A DNA stretch of 64,000 nucleotides. Source: Bog-756 sp963745955 (lineage in GTDB: Bacteria > Actinomycetota > Acidimicrobiia > Acidimicrobiales > RAAP-2). Under the pieces are notes generated by a model. That model saw only the letters and a list, made by a program, of their open reading frames with translations. It was not told where the DNA came from and did no database searches. The stretch is from positions 1,054,001-1,118,000 of the forward strand of contig CAVUZI010000011.1 in the NCBI GenBank assembly GCA_963745955.1. Reading direction: 5' to 3'. The position numbers and the translations under genes are program-made. This document shows positions 9,660 through 18,548 of the stretch, piece by piece. How positions within the stretch are numbered: position 1 is the first letter of the stretch; every line of letters starts with the position of its first letter.

Positions 9660-10606
9660 TGAGGACCCCTTTCCTTGTCGTGTGTTTTGATCCTGATCTT
9701 CAAACAGGCCCGAGACCAGTGTCAGGGATGCCAGTTCTCTTCATGCGAGATCTAGTAAGGCAGACCACGTCGAGACGATTTCGAGCCGATGATCGCCAAC
9801 GAGAAGAGAAGTGGTTGGAGGAGCTTCGGCGTGATGCTGATCGACGGGACGAGTCTTGCCAGCGTTTCTCGCACTCGGGCTGAACGGGAACGTATCCCGG
9901 CCCGAAATGCTCAATTGGCCCAATTTCTAGATGGTCGGTAGCCAGCACGGTAAGCAGAGAGCTCTGCAGAAGGGCGCCCCTGAATGCCAGCCGCTCCGTG
10001 GAGAAGACTTGAGCAGTCGCCATCCACAAAGGTGGCAGGGCTGACACTAGATGTGCCCGGACCTTCCTGGAAATGTGTAGCTATCGCACAGCACAGAAGT
10101 TTCAAGGGCATCTCGTACCGGCATCAGGACGGCAGCAACGTTAAGACCAACGACGGTCATACGACGAGCCTCGCGGCTACTGCTGAATTTCGAGTCGGCC
10201 AGGTTACAAAAGTGGACGGCGGAGCCTGGGCCGATTCGACCAAGCCTCAATCCGATCACGACATAGACGAAGGTCCTATGAGGAAGCGCAGCTGTTACTT
10301 GGAAGCAGGAGGTCCAATGTCAGTGGGGCCACTCCTGTGAACAGCCCGTGCCCGATAGGCTCCTTGGGATGATGGCGGGCTCTGGGTTGGCGGACGGGTG
10401 TGGCCGATCGTTACCGACTCGGACTCAGCGCGCTGAGGATGCCATCACACTCCGTCACTGCCGAGACGGATTGGCCATGGCCATCGATCCTGATGCGTTC
10501 GCATCGAGGGGAGGGCTTCCATGATCGAGATGTCGTCCGCTTCCCGCTGGGAGCTAACTTTGAGCCGCGGATCTAGCGCGAGTCTCAACCCGGCTTGTGC
10601 CTCGCA
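9660..10606. other. Long non-coding stretch upstream of the kinase array
   Basis: About 950 bp separate the minus-strand NlpC/CHAP-like gene from kinase copy 1. No open frame here reads like protein. It contains the first copy of an element that recurs at about 15,117-15,370, including a hairpin at 10191-10238. The last 16 bases before the kinase start belong to the triplicated block. Otherwise nothing recognisable is seen. Confidence 0.4.
10000..10252. repeat. Duplicated intergenic hairpin element, copy A1
   Basis: This stretch resembles 15117-15370. Shared parts include TGGCAGGGCTGACACTAGAT (from 10034), AAAT.TG.AGCTAT.GCAC, and the end ACAAAAGT..ACGGCGGA.CC then GGGCCGATTCG. The last part is an imperfect inverted repeat: arms 10191-10204 and 10224-10238 enclose a 19-base loop. 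In copy A2 the same arms pair perfectly. Both copies lie next to kinase genes. It could be a structured RNA, a terminator-like hairpin or a decayed mobile element. Confidence 0.5.
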
Positions 10607-12191
10607 TCTCGGTCGTTGAGTCGTGACTGTTCCCGAAGCGGTCACCTCACTGTGGACAGGCCCCCGTGAAGACCCACGGCGGTATCGGGTCGATGTCACT
10701 GACGAGGGACCGGTCAGTGAGGGGGACGGTGGAGAAGGTCTCGTCTACCGGGCGGTCCGAACGGTCGACGGCGACTCCCAGGAGGTCGCCCTCAAGATGC
10801 TGACGACGCTCACGCTTGACGACTACGAGCGTCTGGCCGAGCGGGCCTCGGTGCTGACCCACATCCACAGTCCACACATCATGAGGCAATTGGACACCTT
10901 CATCGGACCCGCACTTATTACCGGTGAGCCGAGTGAGGATGATTTCGGGATCCTCTATTCGGTCGCCGAGTGGGTCCCCGGCGAACCGCTGTCCGAAGCT
11001 CTCACTCACGGGGATCGCCAGGAAGGGCTCCGCTGGGTCGCACAGATCGCCCGGGCCGTGGACCACCTGCACTCCTATCGTGGGCCGGACGCCCCCGCCG
11101 GAGTGCTGCACAGAGACATCAAGCCGTCGAATGTCCGTATCACTCCCGATGATCAGGCAGTGCTGATCGACTTCGGTGTCGCAAGGCCGCAAAGTGAATC
11201 CGACCTGACCGATGGAGTGGGCACCTTTCTGTGGAGAGCTCCCGAGGTCGTGGGCGGGCCGGGCAAGCCGGGTCTGCAATCGGACAACTGGGGAGTTGGT
11301 GCACTGGCCTACTGGGTACTGATCGGCGAAGCGCCCCGTCTCGAAGGACCCGCCGCTGTCCGAGAACGCCTCTATCATGCTGCCCGAGAGCACGACTTTC
11401 CCGATCCGGCAGGTTTGAGCGGGCATATTGCCGTCCTCCTCGAAACGCTCCCGGAGGACCGCCCGAAAGGCCTACTCAGTTGGGCCGACGATCTCGAGGC
11501 CGTTGCAAAGGGAACGGGCAAGAGCCCCTACGCCCGACATCGGCACAGACGATGGGGACGTCCGGCCACCATCGCTGTGATACTCGCCCTCCTCCTCTCT
11601 GCAACAATCGTCGGAGTTGCAGTCGACGCCGGCGGTAGAACCGGGACGCCTCCCGCGGCCGTGTATACATTTCGGCCTGAGCTCTATGGCGCCTCACTTA
11701 TCGCGAGCAGGGCCTGGAGCCTTTCGGGGACAACCGGCAGCAAATTCCGTGGAATCGTCTCGCTGTACAACAATGGGACCTCGACGATCCACAGCCCTTA
11801 CTACGAGGTCATTCCGAAATCAGTCGCATCCCGTGCAGGGCTTCTCACGTTTTCCCCCAGGCCGGCCGCCGTTCCACAACCTGATCCGGTCGTTCGCTAC
11901 GACCTCACCCTCGCCGCCGGAGCATCGGCCAGAATCACGTATACAGCGGACATCGGAGCCACCCACGGCAGCTGGAACGACCGCCTCTCCCGCCTGGTCA
12001 AGGACCAAGAGCAGGCACAGATCACCTACTTCAAATCAATCGGACTGACGACCCGGGTCGCCAAACCGACGCGTCATGTGCCCACACCCAAGCCGACGAC
12101 CGCAACTACAGCCACAACGCCCACCACGACCACGACCAGGCACGCAGCCGCGCCCACGACCACATCGACGACCACAACCACGCTTCCAGCC
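10607..12191 (+). repeat. Near-identical kinase block, copy 1
   Basis: This 1,585-bp block begins 16 bases before the kinase GTG (TCTCGGTCGT...) and ends in the Thr-rich linker. It recurs at 12899-14474 (1,576 bp) and 16314-17848 (1,535 bp). Differences seen by eye are a handful of substitutions, a 9-bp length difference at about 10917-10935 and one missing C in copy 3. Confidence 0.9.
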
Positions 12192-12662
12192 TCGGCGGCA
12201 CAAGTCTTCTGCGGAGTTTCATCAACCCCTGCCGAGTCTGTAACACCCTTAACGAAGCCGGATCAACTGGTTGGGATCTGGTCATCTTGCGGGTTGAGCA
12301 CCATGCTCGGGGAGCCCGATCCACCGGGAGGTGCACTCTCACTTGACATCGGGTCCGGAGGAACGTGGAAGATGTTGACGGGCACGGACCCATCGACGGC
12401 TTTGCAGGCACCTGGCGCGAGTGGGACCTGGAACATCTGGACCGGGACCAGCCCGTGCGAAGACGATCCCGCCGTACCCCAGGACGCCAATGGCGCGTGC
12501 GGAGTTATCTTCACTGTCGACCCGCCGAGCACGGTCCCGTCCCAAAATGGACCGTGGACTGAGATCGTGGGGCTCGGGAGTGGCGGCGATCTCTTGGACA
12601 TGACTTCCTTTCGGAATGGAACCTCGTTTCTGCAGGCATATCAAAAGAACCCGCAAGGCTGA
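10623..12662 (+). CDS. Transmembrane Ser/Thr protein kinase with extracellular sensor, copy 1
   Basis: The 679-residue product is a receptor-like Hanks-type kinase. The glycine loop is EGDGGEGLVYRA, the ATP lysine VALKML, the catalytic loop VLHRDIKPSNV, the metal motif LIDFGVARP and the activation-segment end WRAPEVVGG. A membrane helix lies at ~314-336 (IAVILALLLSATIVGVAV). Outside is a ~150-residue beta-rich domain (RPELYGASLI to YFKSIGLTTR), then a Thr/Pro linker (~486-522). The terminal sensor contains LVGIWSSCG, SGGTWKMLTG, SGTWNIWTG and GACGVIFTV, with four cysteines, and vaguely recalls lipocalin-like barrels. GTG at 10623 lacks a clear ribosome binding site but is the start shared by all copies. 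Ligand and substrates are unknown; the FHA/HTH protein nearby is a candidate substrate. Confidence 0.85.
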   Translation: MTVPEAVTSLWTGPREDPRRYRVDVTDEGPVSEGDGGEGLVYRAVRTVDGDSQEVALKMLTTLTLDDYERLAERASVLTHIHSPHIMRQLDTFIGPALITGEPSEDDFGILYSVAEWVPGEPLSEALTHGDRQEGLRWVAQIARAVDHLHSYRGPDAPAGVLHRDIKPSNVRITPDDQAVLIDFGVARPQSESDLTDGVGTFLWRAPEVVGGPGKPGLQSDNWGVGALAYWVLIGEAPRLEGPAAVRERLYHAAREHDFPDPAGLSGHIAVLLETLPEDRPKGLLSWADDLEAVAKGTGKSPYARHRHRRWGRPATIAVILALLLSATIVGVAVDAGGRTGTPPAAVYTFRPELYGASLIASRAWSLSGTTGSKFRGIVSLYNNGTSTIHSPYYEVIPKSVASRAGLLTFSPRPAAVPQPDPVVRYDLTLAAGASARITYTADIGATHGSWNDRLSRLVKDQEQAQITYFKSIGLTTRVAKPTRHVPTPKPTTATTATTPTTTTTRHAAAPTTTSTTTTTLPASAAQVFCGVSSTPAESVTPLTKPDQLVGIWSSCGLSTMLGEPDPPGGALSLDIGSGGTWKMLTGTDPSTALQAPGASGTWNIWTGTSPCEDDPAVPQDANGACGVIFTVDPPSTVPSQNGPWTEIVGLGSGGDLLDMTSFRNGTSFLQAYQKNPQG

Positions 12663-12898
12663 CCATGAGGCTGACGACCCGAGTCTTCCTGGCGACACCC
12701 CCGCAGGCACACTTGAGAGTTGGGCTTTGTAGAGTGCCCCTATGGACGGCATGGACTTTCGAGGCGCACTGGCAGTGTTCACCTCTCCGGATCCACATGG
12801 CCCAGAAGCCATACCCCCCTGCGGGGGGCGTAAATGCCTCGGAGGCCGGCCGCAAGTCCGCTTCGGCGGCGTGCCTCAATTCCATCGTGTGCACGAAG

Positions 12899-14474
12899 TC
12901 TCGGTCGTAGAGTCGTGACCGTTCCTGAAGCGGTCACCTCACTGTGGACAGGCCCCCGTGGAGACCCACGGCGGTATCGGGTCGATGTCACTGACGAGGG
13001 ACCGGTCAGTGAGGGGGACGGTGGAGAAGGTCTCGTCTACCGGGCGGTCCGAACGGTCGACGGCGACTCCCAGGAGGTCGCCCTCAAGATGCTGACGACG
13101 CTCACGCTTGACGACTACGAGCGTCTGGCCGAGCGGGCCTCGGTGCTGACCAACATCCACAGTCCACACATCATGAGGCAATTGGACACCTTCATCGGAC
13201 CCGCACTTGCGCCCGGTGAGGATGATTTCGGGATCCTCTATTCGGTCGCCGAGTGGGTCCCCGGCGAACCGCTGTCCGAAGCTCTCACTCACGGGGATCG
13301 CCAGGAAGGGCTCCGCTGGGTCGCACAGATCGCCCGGGCCGTGGACCACCTGCACTCCTATCGTGGGCCGGACGCCCCCGCCGGAGTGCTGCACAGAGAC
13401 ATCAAGCCGTCGAATGTCCGTATCACTCCCGATGATCAGGCAGTGCTGATCGACTTCGGTGTCGCAAGGCCGCAAAGTGAATCCGACCTGACCGATGGAG
13501 TGGGCACCTTTCTGTGGAGAGCTCCCGAGGTCGTGGGCGGGCCGGGCAAGCCGGGTCTGCAATCGGACAACTGGGGAGTTGGTGCACTGGCCTACTGGGT
13601 ACTGATCGGCGAAGCGCCCCGTCTCGAAGGACCCGCCGCTGTCCGAGAACGCCTCTATCATGCTGCCCGAGAGCACGACTTTCCCGATCCGGCAGGTTTG
13701 AGCGGGCATATTGCCGTCCTCCTCGAAACGCTCCCGGAGGACCGCCCGAAAGGCCTACTCAGTTGGGCCGACGATCTCGAGGCCGTTGCAAAGGGAACGG
13801 GCAAGAGCCCCTACGCCCGACATCGGCACAGACGATGGGGACGTCCGGCCACCATCGCTGTGATACTCGCCCTCCTCCTCTCTGCAACAATCGTCGGAGT
13901 TGCAGTCGACGCCGGCGGTAGAACCGGGACGCCTCCCGCGGCCGTGTATACATTTCGGCCTGAGCTCTATGGCGCCTCACTTATCGCGAGCAGGGCCTGG
14001 AGCCTTTCGGGGACAACCGGCAGCAAATTCCGTGGAATCGTCTCGCTGTACAACAATGGGACCTCGACGATCCACAGCCCTTACTACGAGGTCATTCCGA
14101 AATCAGTCGCATCCCGTGCAGGGCTTCTCACGTTTTCCCCCAGGCCGGCCGCCGTTCCACAACCTGATCCGGTCGTTCGCTACGACCTCACCCTCGCCGC
14201 CGGAGCATCGGCCAGAATCACGTATACAGCGGACATCGGAGCCACCCACGGCAGCTGGAACGACCGCCTCTCCCGCCTGGTCAAGGACCAAGAGCAGGCA
14301 CAGATCACCTACTTCAAATCAATCGGACTGACGACCCGGGTCGCCAAACCGACGCGTCATGTGCCCACACCCAAGCCGACGACCGCAACTACAGCCACAA
14401 CGCCCACCACGACCACGACCAGGCACGCAGCCGCGCCCACGACCACATCGACGACCACAACCACGCTTCCAGCC
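12899..14474 (+). repeat. Near-identical kinase block, copy 2
   Basis: This is the second copy of the block at 10607. It differs from copy 1 by GTAGAGTC for GTTGAGTC just before the start codon, GTTCCTGAAG for GTTCCCGAAG, GTGGAGAC for GTGAAGAC, ACCAACATC for ACCCACATC, and GCGCCCGGTGAGG for the longer version with ATTACC and AGCCGAGTG. Confidence 0.9.
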
Positions 14475-15044
14475 GCGATCGTTATGCCGACATATTGCCC
14501 ACCACGACCACAACCATGCATTGGCCCGGCGTCATTCCAACCAGCCTTTCCTACGTTAGGCTCGTGTACGCCCGGGCCCTCGGACAACTCTGCCGCTGTT
14601 CCATTCACCAACCCGAATCAGCTGGTTGGAATTTGGCGGTCCTGTGGCACAACCGAAATGCTTGGGGAACCAAACCCACCCGTGCCAGAGGGGTCTGTAC
14701 TCGACATTGAATCCGGAGGGACATGGAAGACGTTGACGAACACGGACCCATTGACCCCTTCAACTGCACCCGGGACGAGTGGTACCTGGAATGTCTGGAT
14801 TGGGACTAACCCGTGCATCGTGTATAACGCTGCCCTAGCCCCAGTCGGTAATGGCGCCTGCGGGGTCATCTTCACGGTCAATCCACCCAGTCCCGTCACC
14901 TTGCAGAACGGGCCGTGGATCGAGGTCGTGGACCTCGGCGGGGCACCCAAGTTCCTAACCATGATAGAAACCGCTCAGCCCGGCAACAGCGAACCACCGG
15001 ATTACGAAGACGTGCAGGTTTACCAACAGGTGCAGCAGGGCTGA
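12915..15044 (+). CDS. Transmembrane Ser/Thr protein kinase with extracellular sensor, copy 2
   Basis: The product has 709 residues from GTG at 12915, which aligns with the start of copy 1; the frame is open 27 codons further upstream, but that part is not shared. Kinase, membrane helix and proximal extracellular domain are almost identical to copy 1, with all catalytic motifs intact (HRDIKPSN, DFG, APE). The sequence departs after the Thr linker. The sensor has an extra Cys/Pro-rich lead (YCPPRPQPCIGP, LGSCTPGPS), then the shared core NPNQLVGIWRSCG, SGGTWKTLTN, SGTWNVWIG and GACGVIFTV. Its sensor is closer to copy 3 than to copy 1. The 3' flank GTGCAGCAGGGCTGA is also shared with copy 3. Confidence 0.85.
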   Translation: MTVPEAVTSLWTGPRGDPRRYRVDVTDEGPVSEGDGGEGLVYRAVRTVDGDSQEVALKMLTTLTLDDYERLAERASVLTNIHSPHIMRQLDTFIGPALAPGEDDFGILYSVAEWVPGEPLSEALTHGDRQEGLRWVAQIARAVDHLHSYRGPDAPAGVLHRDIKPSNVRITPDDQAVLIDFGVARPQSESDLTDGVGTFLWRAPEVVGGPGKPGLQSDNWGVGALAYWVLIGEAPRLEGPAAVRERLYHAAREHDFPDPAGLSGHIAVLLETLPEDRPKGLLSWADDLEAVAKGTGKSPYARHRHRRWGRPATIAVILALLLSATIVGVAVDAGGRTGTPPAAVYTFRPELYGASLIASRAWSLSGTTGSKFRGIVSLYNNGTSTIHSPYYEVIPKSVASRAGLLTFSPRPAAVPQPDPVVRYDLTLAAGASARITYTADIGATHGSWNDRLSRLVKDQEQAQITYFKSIGLTTRVAKPTRHVPTPKPTTATTATTPTTTTTRHAAAPTTTSTTTTTLPAAIVMPTYCPPRPQPCIGPASFQPAFPTLGSCTPGPSDNSAAVPFTNPNQLVGIWRSCGTTEMLGEPNPPVPEGSVLDIESGGTWKTLTNTDPLTPSTAPGTSGTWNVWIGTNPCIVYNAALAPVGNGACGVIFTVNPPSPVTLQNGPWIEVVDLGGAPKFLTMIETAQPGNSEPPDYEDVQVYQQVQQG

Positions 15045-15503
15045 GACAATCTGGCACAGTCAGTTTGGGCTGGTTTAAACCGAACCGAGTTGGGCCGGCT
15101 CTCTGACGCTCACTCATGGGGGAAGATGAATGGTGGTGATCGCCGTTCGACAACACTGGCAGGGCTGACACTAGATCGGTTTGATTCGATCGGTAAATAT
15201 GCAGCTATGGCACGGTTCGGTGGCACTGGGGATCGGCGCCAAGGTAGTGGTGACGTTCCCCGCCGGCGTTGTTGGCACGATAGGTATCAGCTGACCACTG
15301 CCATCCTCGAATCGGCCCGGGTGACAAAAGTCAACGGCGGAACCCGGGCCGATTCGCTCCACGCATCAGTCCAATCAAGGGACGCGGCGGAAGGAAGCAT
15401 CCTTGCCGTGCAAGCAACTCAGGCGTGAGAGGCGAGCGCCTGAAACCGAGATGGGTCACCACCGGCATCTCAAACTCGACTAGTCCATCTGGACCGGCCT
15501 TTG
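15045..15503. other. Non-coding gap between kinase copy 2 and the FHA/HTH regulator
   Basis: About 460 bp without a convincing gene. It holds the A2 hairpin element and, at its end, the possible promoter of the regulator. Short ORFs on both strands have no protein-like character. Confidence 0.4.
15117..15370. repeat. Duplicated intergenic hairpin element, copy A2
   Basis: This is the counterpart of A1 at 10000-10252. Here the inverted repeat is perfect: CGAATCGGCCCGGGT (15308-15322) pairs with ACCCGGGCCGATTCG (15342-15356) across a 19-base loop. No T-run follows. The element lies between the end of kinase copy 2 and the FHA/HTH gene, on the same side as A1 relative to a downstream signalling gene. 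Confidence 0.55.
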
Positions 15504-15509
15504 TACAAT
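15504..15509 (+). promoter_or_regulatory. Possible -10 box giving a leaderless transcript
   Basis: TACAAT stands six bases before the GTG at 15516. If this is the -10 box, transcription would start at or next to the start codon. Leaderless mRNAs are common in actinobacteria. There is no ribosome binding site for this gene and no obvious -35 box. Confidence 0.4.
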
Positions 15510-15515
15510 GCTCAC

Positions 15516-16202
15516 GTGGCGACAGGCGGCAAGACCCGAGAAGCGCTGGCAGTTGTAACGTATCCGGCGCCACACGGCATTGAGGCCGAGACCCTCTCCA
15601 ACGGCGACGTTATCGACTTCGGGCGCGGAGCCGAATGTCCGATCAGGTTCGGCTACGCTCCCCAACCCGATCAAGACGTACCCAGAATCGCCGGCCAGTT
15701 CGTTGTGATGAACAACCGGATCTTCATCGAAAGCTCCGCCAAGATCGGGCATCGGGCCCTCGAAGTTCGTACGGAGAATCGGGCGGTACAGATCGCGATT
15801 GGTGAGGGCTATTCCCCGCGTGATCAAAAGTTTGAAGTGCTCGTTCGAGGTGCTGACGCCCCGTGGAAGCTCGGAGTGACGGTGCGGTCAGAGGCGGTTC
15901 TGCGTGCCAGCGTCGATGCAACTGATCCGCCGACCTCGCATTACGCACTCAATCTGACCAACCTACAGCTCGCCGTGCTTGGAACGTACTGTGAACCCCT
16001 GCGAAGGGGCAGGATTGAGCCGGCTACACACAAAGAGGTTGCGTCGAGCCTCAACTATCACCCCAATACAGTTCGCGAGGCGCTCTACGAGATCTGGACA
16101 AAGATGTTCGAACAAGGTGTGCCGATGCCCGACATTTCGGACAAGCGCATGGCAGTTGTCGAGGCGGCCCGCGTGCACGGAATCGTAGTACCCGAATCAT
16201 GA
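15516..16202 (+). CDS. FHA-like domain / helix-turn-helix regulator
   Basis: The protein has 228 residues from GTG at 15516 (a TTG at 15501 is also possible). Residues ~10-75 look like a forkhead-associated fold: GDVIDFGRGAECPIRFG, then DVPRIAGQFVVMNNRIFIES, in the positions of the GR, S-R and N motifs that bind phosphothreonine. The C-terminal ~80 residues (LTNLQLAVLGTYC, HKEVASSLNYHPNTVREALY) are a helix-turn-helix DNA-binding unit like those in some FHA-containing regulators. It sits between two Ser/Thr kinases and 127 bp ahead of copy 3. The simplest reading is a transcription factor controlled by those kinases, which is inference from context. Some canonical FHA residues are not conserved. 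Confidence 0.65.
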   Translation: MATGGKTREALAVVTYPAPHGIEAETLSNGDVIDFGRGAECPIRFGYAPQPDQDVPRIAGQFVVMNNRIFIESSAKIGHRALEVRTENRAVQIAIGEGYSPRDQKFEVLVRGADAPWKLGVTVRSEAVLRASVDATDPPTSHYALNLTNLQLAVLGTYCEPLRRGRIEPATHKEVASSLNYHPNTVREALYEIWTKMFEQGVPMPDISDKRMAVVEAARVHGIVVPES

Positions 16203-16313
16203 CGATTCCAGGGACGGTTGCATCCCTGTGACGGGAGAGGTCCTCGACTCCTCGAGAGCCCTGATCTGGGCGGGTATCTGGAGCGCGCCGCAACCCCGAC
16301 CCACGCGGCGAAA

Positions 16314-17848
16314 TCTCGGTCGTTGAGTCGTGACTGTTCCCGAAGCGGTCACCTCACTGTGGACAGGCCCCCGTGAAGACCCACGGCGGTATCGGGTCGA
16401 TGTCACTGACGAGGGACCGGTCAGTGAGGGGGACGGTGGAGAAGGTCTCGTCTACCGGGCGGTCCGAACGGTCGACGGCGACTCCCAGGAGGTCGCCCTC
16501 AAGATGCTGACGACGCTCACGCTTGACGACTACGAGCGTCTGGCCGAGCGGGCCTCGGTGCTGACCAACATCCACAGTCCACACATCATGAGGCAATTGG
16601 ACACCTTCATCGGACCCGCACTTGCGCCCGGTGAGGATGATTTCGGGATCCTCTATTCGGTCGCCGAGTGGGTCCCCGGCGAACCGCTGTCCGAAGCTCT
16701 CACTCACGGGGATCGCCAGGAAGGGCTCCGCTGGGTCGCACAGATCGCCCGGGCCGTGGACCACCTGCACTCCTATCGTGGGCCGGACGCCCCCGCCGGA
16801 GTGCTGCACAGAGACATCAAGCCGTCGAATGTCCGTATCACTCCCGATGATCAGGCAGTGCTGATCGACTTCGGTGTCGCAAGGCCGCAAAGTGAATCCG
16901 ACCTGACCGATGGAGTGGGCACCTTTCTGTGGAGAGCTCCCGAGGTCGTGGGCGGGCCGGGCAAGCCGGGTCTGCAATCGGACAACTGGGGAGTTGGTGC
17001 ACTGGCCTACTGGGTACTGATCGGCGAAGCGCCCCGTCTCGAAGGACCCGCCGCTGTCCGAGAACGCCTCTATCATGCTGCCCGAGAGCACGACTTTCCC
17101 GATCCGGCAGGTTTGAGCGGGCATATTGCCGTCCTCCTCGAAACGCTCCCGGAGGACCGCCCGAAAGGCCTACTCAGTTGGGCCGACGATCTCGAGGCCG
17201 TTGCAAAGGGAACGGGCAAGAGCCCCTACGCCCGACATCGGCACAGACGATGGGGACGTCCGGCCACCATCGCTGTGATACTCGCCCTCCTCCTCTCTGC
17301 AACAATCGTCGGAGTTGCAGTCGACGCCGGCGGTAGAACCGGGACGCCTCCCGCGGCCGTGTATACATTTCGGCCTGAGCTCTATGGCGCCTCACTTATC
17401 GCGAGCAGGGCCTGGAGCCTTTCGGGGACAACCGGCAGCAAATTCCGTGGAATCGTCTCGCTGTACAACAATGGGACCTCGACGATCCACAGCCCTTACT
17501 ACGAGGTCATTCCGAAATCAGTCGCATCCCGTGCAGGGCTTCTCACGTTTTCCCCAGGCCGGCCGCCGTTCCACAACCTGATCCGGTCGTTCGCTACGAC
17601 CTCACCCTCGCCGCCGGAGCATCGGCCAGAATCACGTATACAGCGGACATCGGAGCCACCCACGGCAGCTGGAACGACCGCCTCTCCCGCCTGGTCAAGG
17701 ACCAAGAGCAGGCACAGATCACCTACTTCAAATCAATCGGACTGACGACCCGGGTCGCCAAACCGACGCGTCATGTGCCCACACCCAAGCCGACGACCGC
17801 AACTACAGCCACAACGCCCACCACGACCACGACCAGGCACGCAGCCGC
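16314..17848 (+). repeat. Near-identical kinase block, copy 3 (mosaic)
   Basis: This third copy matches copy 1 at the first variable sites (GTTGAGTC, GTTCCCGAAG, GTGAAGAC) but copy 2 at the following ones (ACCAACATC, GCGCCCGGTGAGG). The switch lies between roughly 50 and 230 bases into the gene. One C is missing from the run at 17552-17555. Identity ends earlier than between copies 1 and 2, within the Thr-linker coding sequence. Confidence 0.85.
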
Positions 17849-18452
17849 CCCTACAACAACCACCACCACTACGCTTGCGGCCGCGCTTGGCGTACCCACC
17901 ACCGCCACGACGACTTCCTGCCCTCCTCCTAAACCTGTTAACCCGCCCTGTCTACCGCCGGCGATAAGCCAAGCACCACCTCCTTCTTGGGGCACGTGTG
18001 CGCACTCGAACAACTACACCTCCGTGCCACTGACCAACCCGAATCAACTGATCGGAATCTGGCAGCTGTGCAGCACAACACCCGGCATGCTTGGGGAACC
18101 AAACCCGCCCGTACCGGAAGGATCCGCACTAGACATTGAATCCGGAGGGACATGGAAGATGTTGACGAACCAATTAGCTCCTTCAACGGCGCCAGGCGCG
18201 AGCGGCAGTTGGACCATCTGGATTGGGAGCAATCCCTGCGGAGACTTCCAGGACCATGGCGGGGGCCGCAACCCCGGCGCATGCGGGATTATCTTCACGG
18301 TCAATCCACCGAGCCCGATCGCCTCGCAGAATGGGCCCTGGGTCGAGGTGGTCGGCCTCGTCAACGGGACGCCCCGGTCCCTAATCATGGCCATAACCTC
18401 TCAAACCGGTGGTACTCAATGGCAGAGCTACATAGAGGTGCAGCAGGGCTGA
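16330..18452 (+). pseudogene. Transmembrane Ser/Thr protein kinase, copy 3, frameshifted in the extracellular part
   Basis: Kinase and membrane parts are identical in character to copies 1 and 2. At 17552-17555 there are four C where the others have five. The kinase frame therefore ends at 17745 after an aberrant tail, giving 471 residues with an intact kinase and membrane helix but a disrupted outer domain. From 17775 the original frame resumes: Thr linker, Cys/Pro lead (SCPPPKPVNPPCLPP), then the sensor core NPNQLIGIWQLCS, SGGTWKMLTN, SGSWTIWIG, GACGIIFTV, ending at 18452. If the missing C is real, the kinase is separated from its sensor. If it is an error, the full protein is about 708 residues. 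Confidence 0.8.
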
Positions 18453-18548
18453 GGCAATCTGGCCTCGTCAGTTTAGCTGGGGCGAATCCAGCGCCAAAAG
18501 CTCTCACGAGGGTAGTACCTCTAGCGGAATTTAGGTCTTCCGCCTCCG

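Noticed and set aside
10047..10259. Minus-strand ORFs in the duplicated elements A1 and A2, both containing RIGPGSAV.FC
   Set aside because: Similarity of the translations ends after ~11 residues while the DNA remains related, so the shared piece reflects the conserved hairpin rather than a protein.
10647..11426. A ~259-codon minus-strand ORF opposite the kinase, also present in copies 2 and 3
   Set aside because: Its preservation follows from the near-identity of the three blocks. It lies antisense to unmistakable kinase motifs and has no protein-like pattern of its own.
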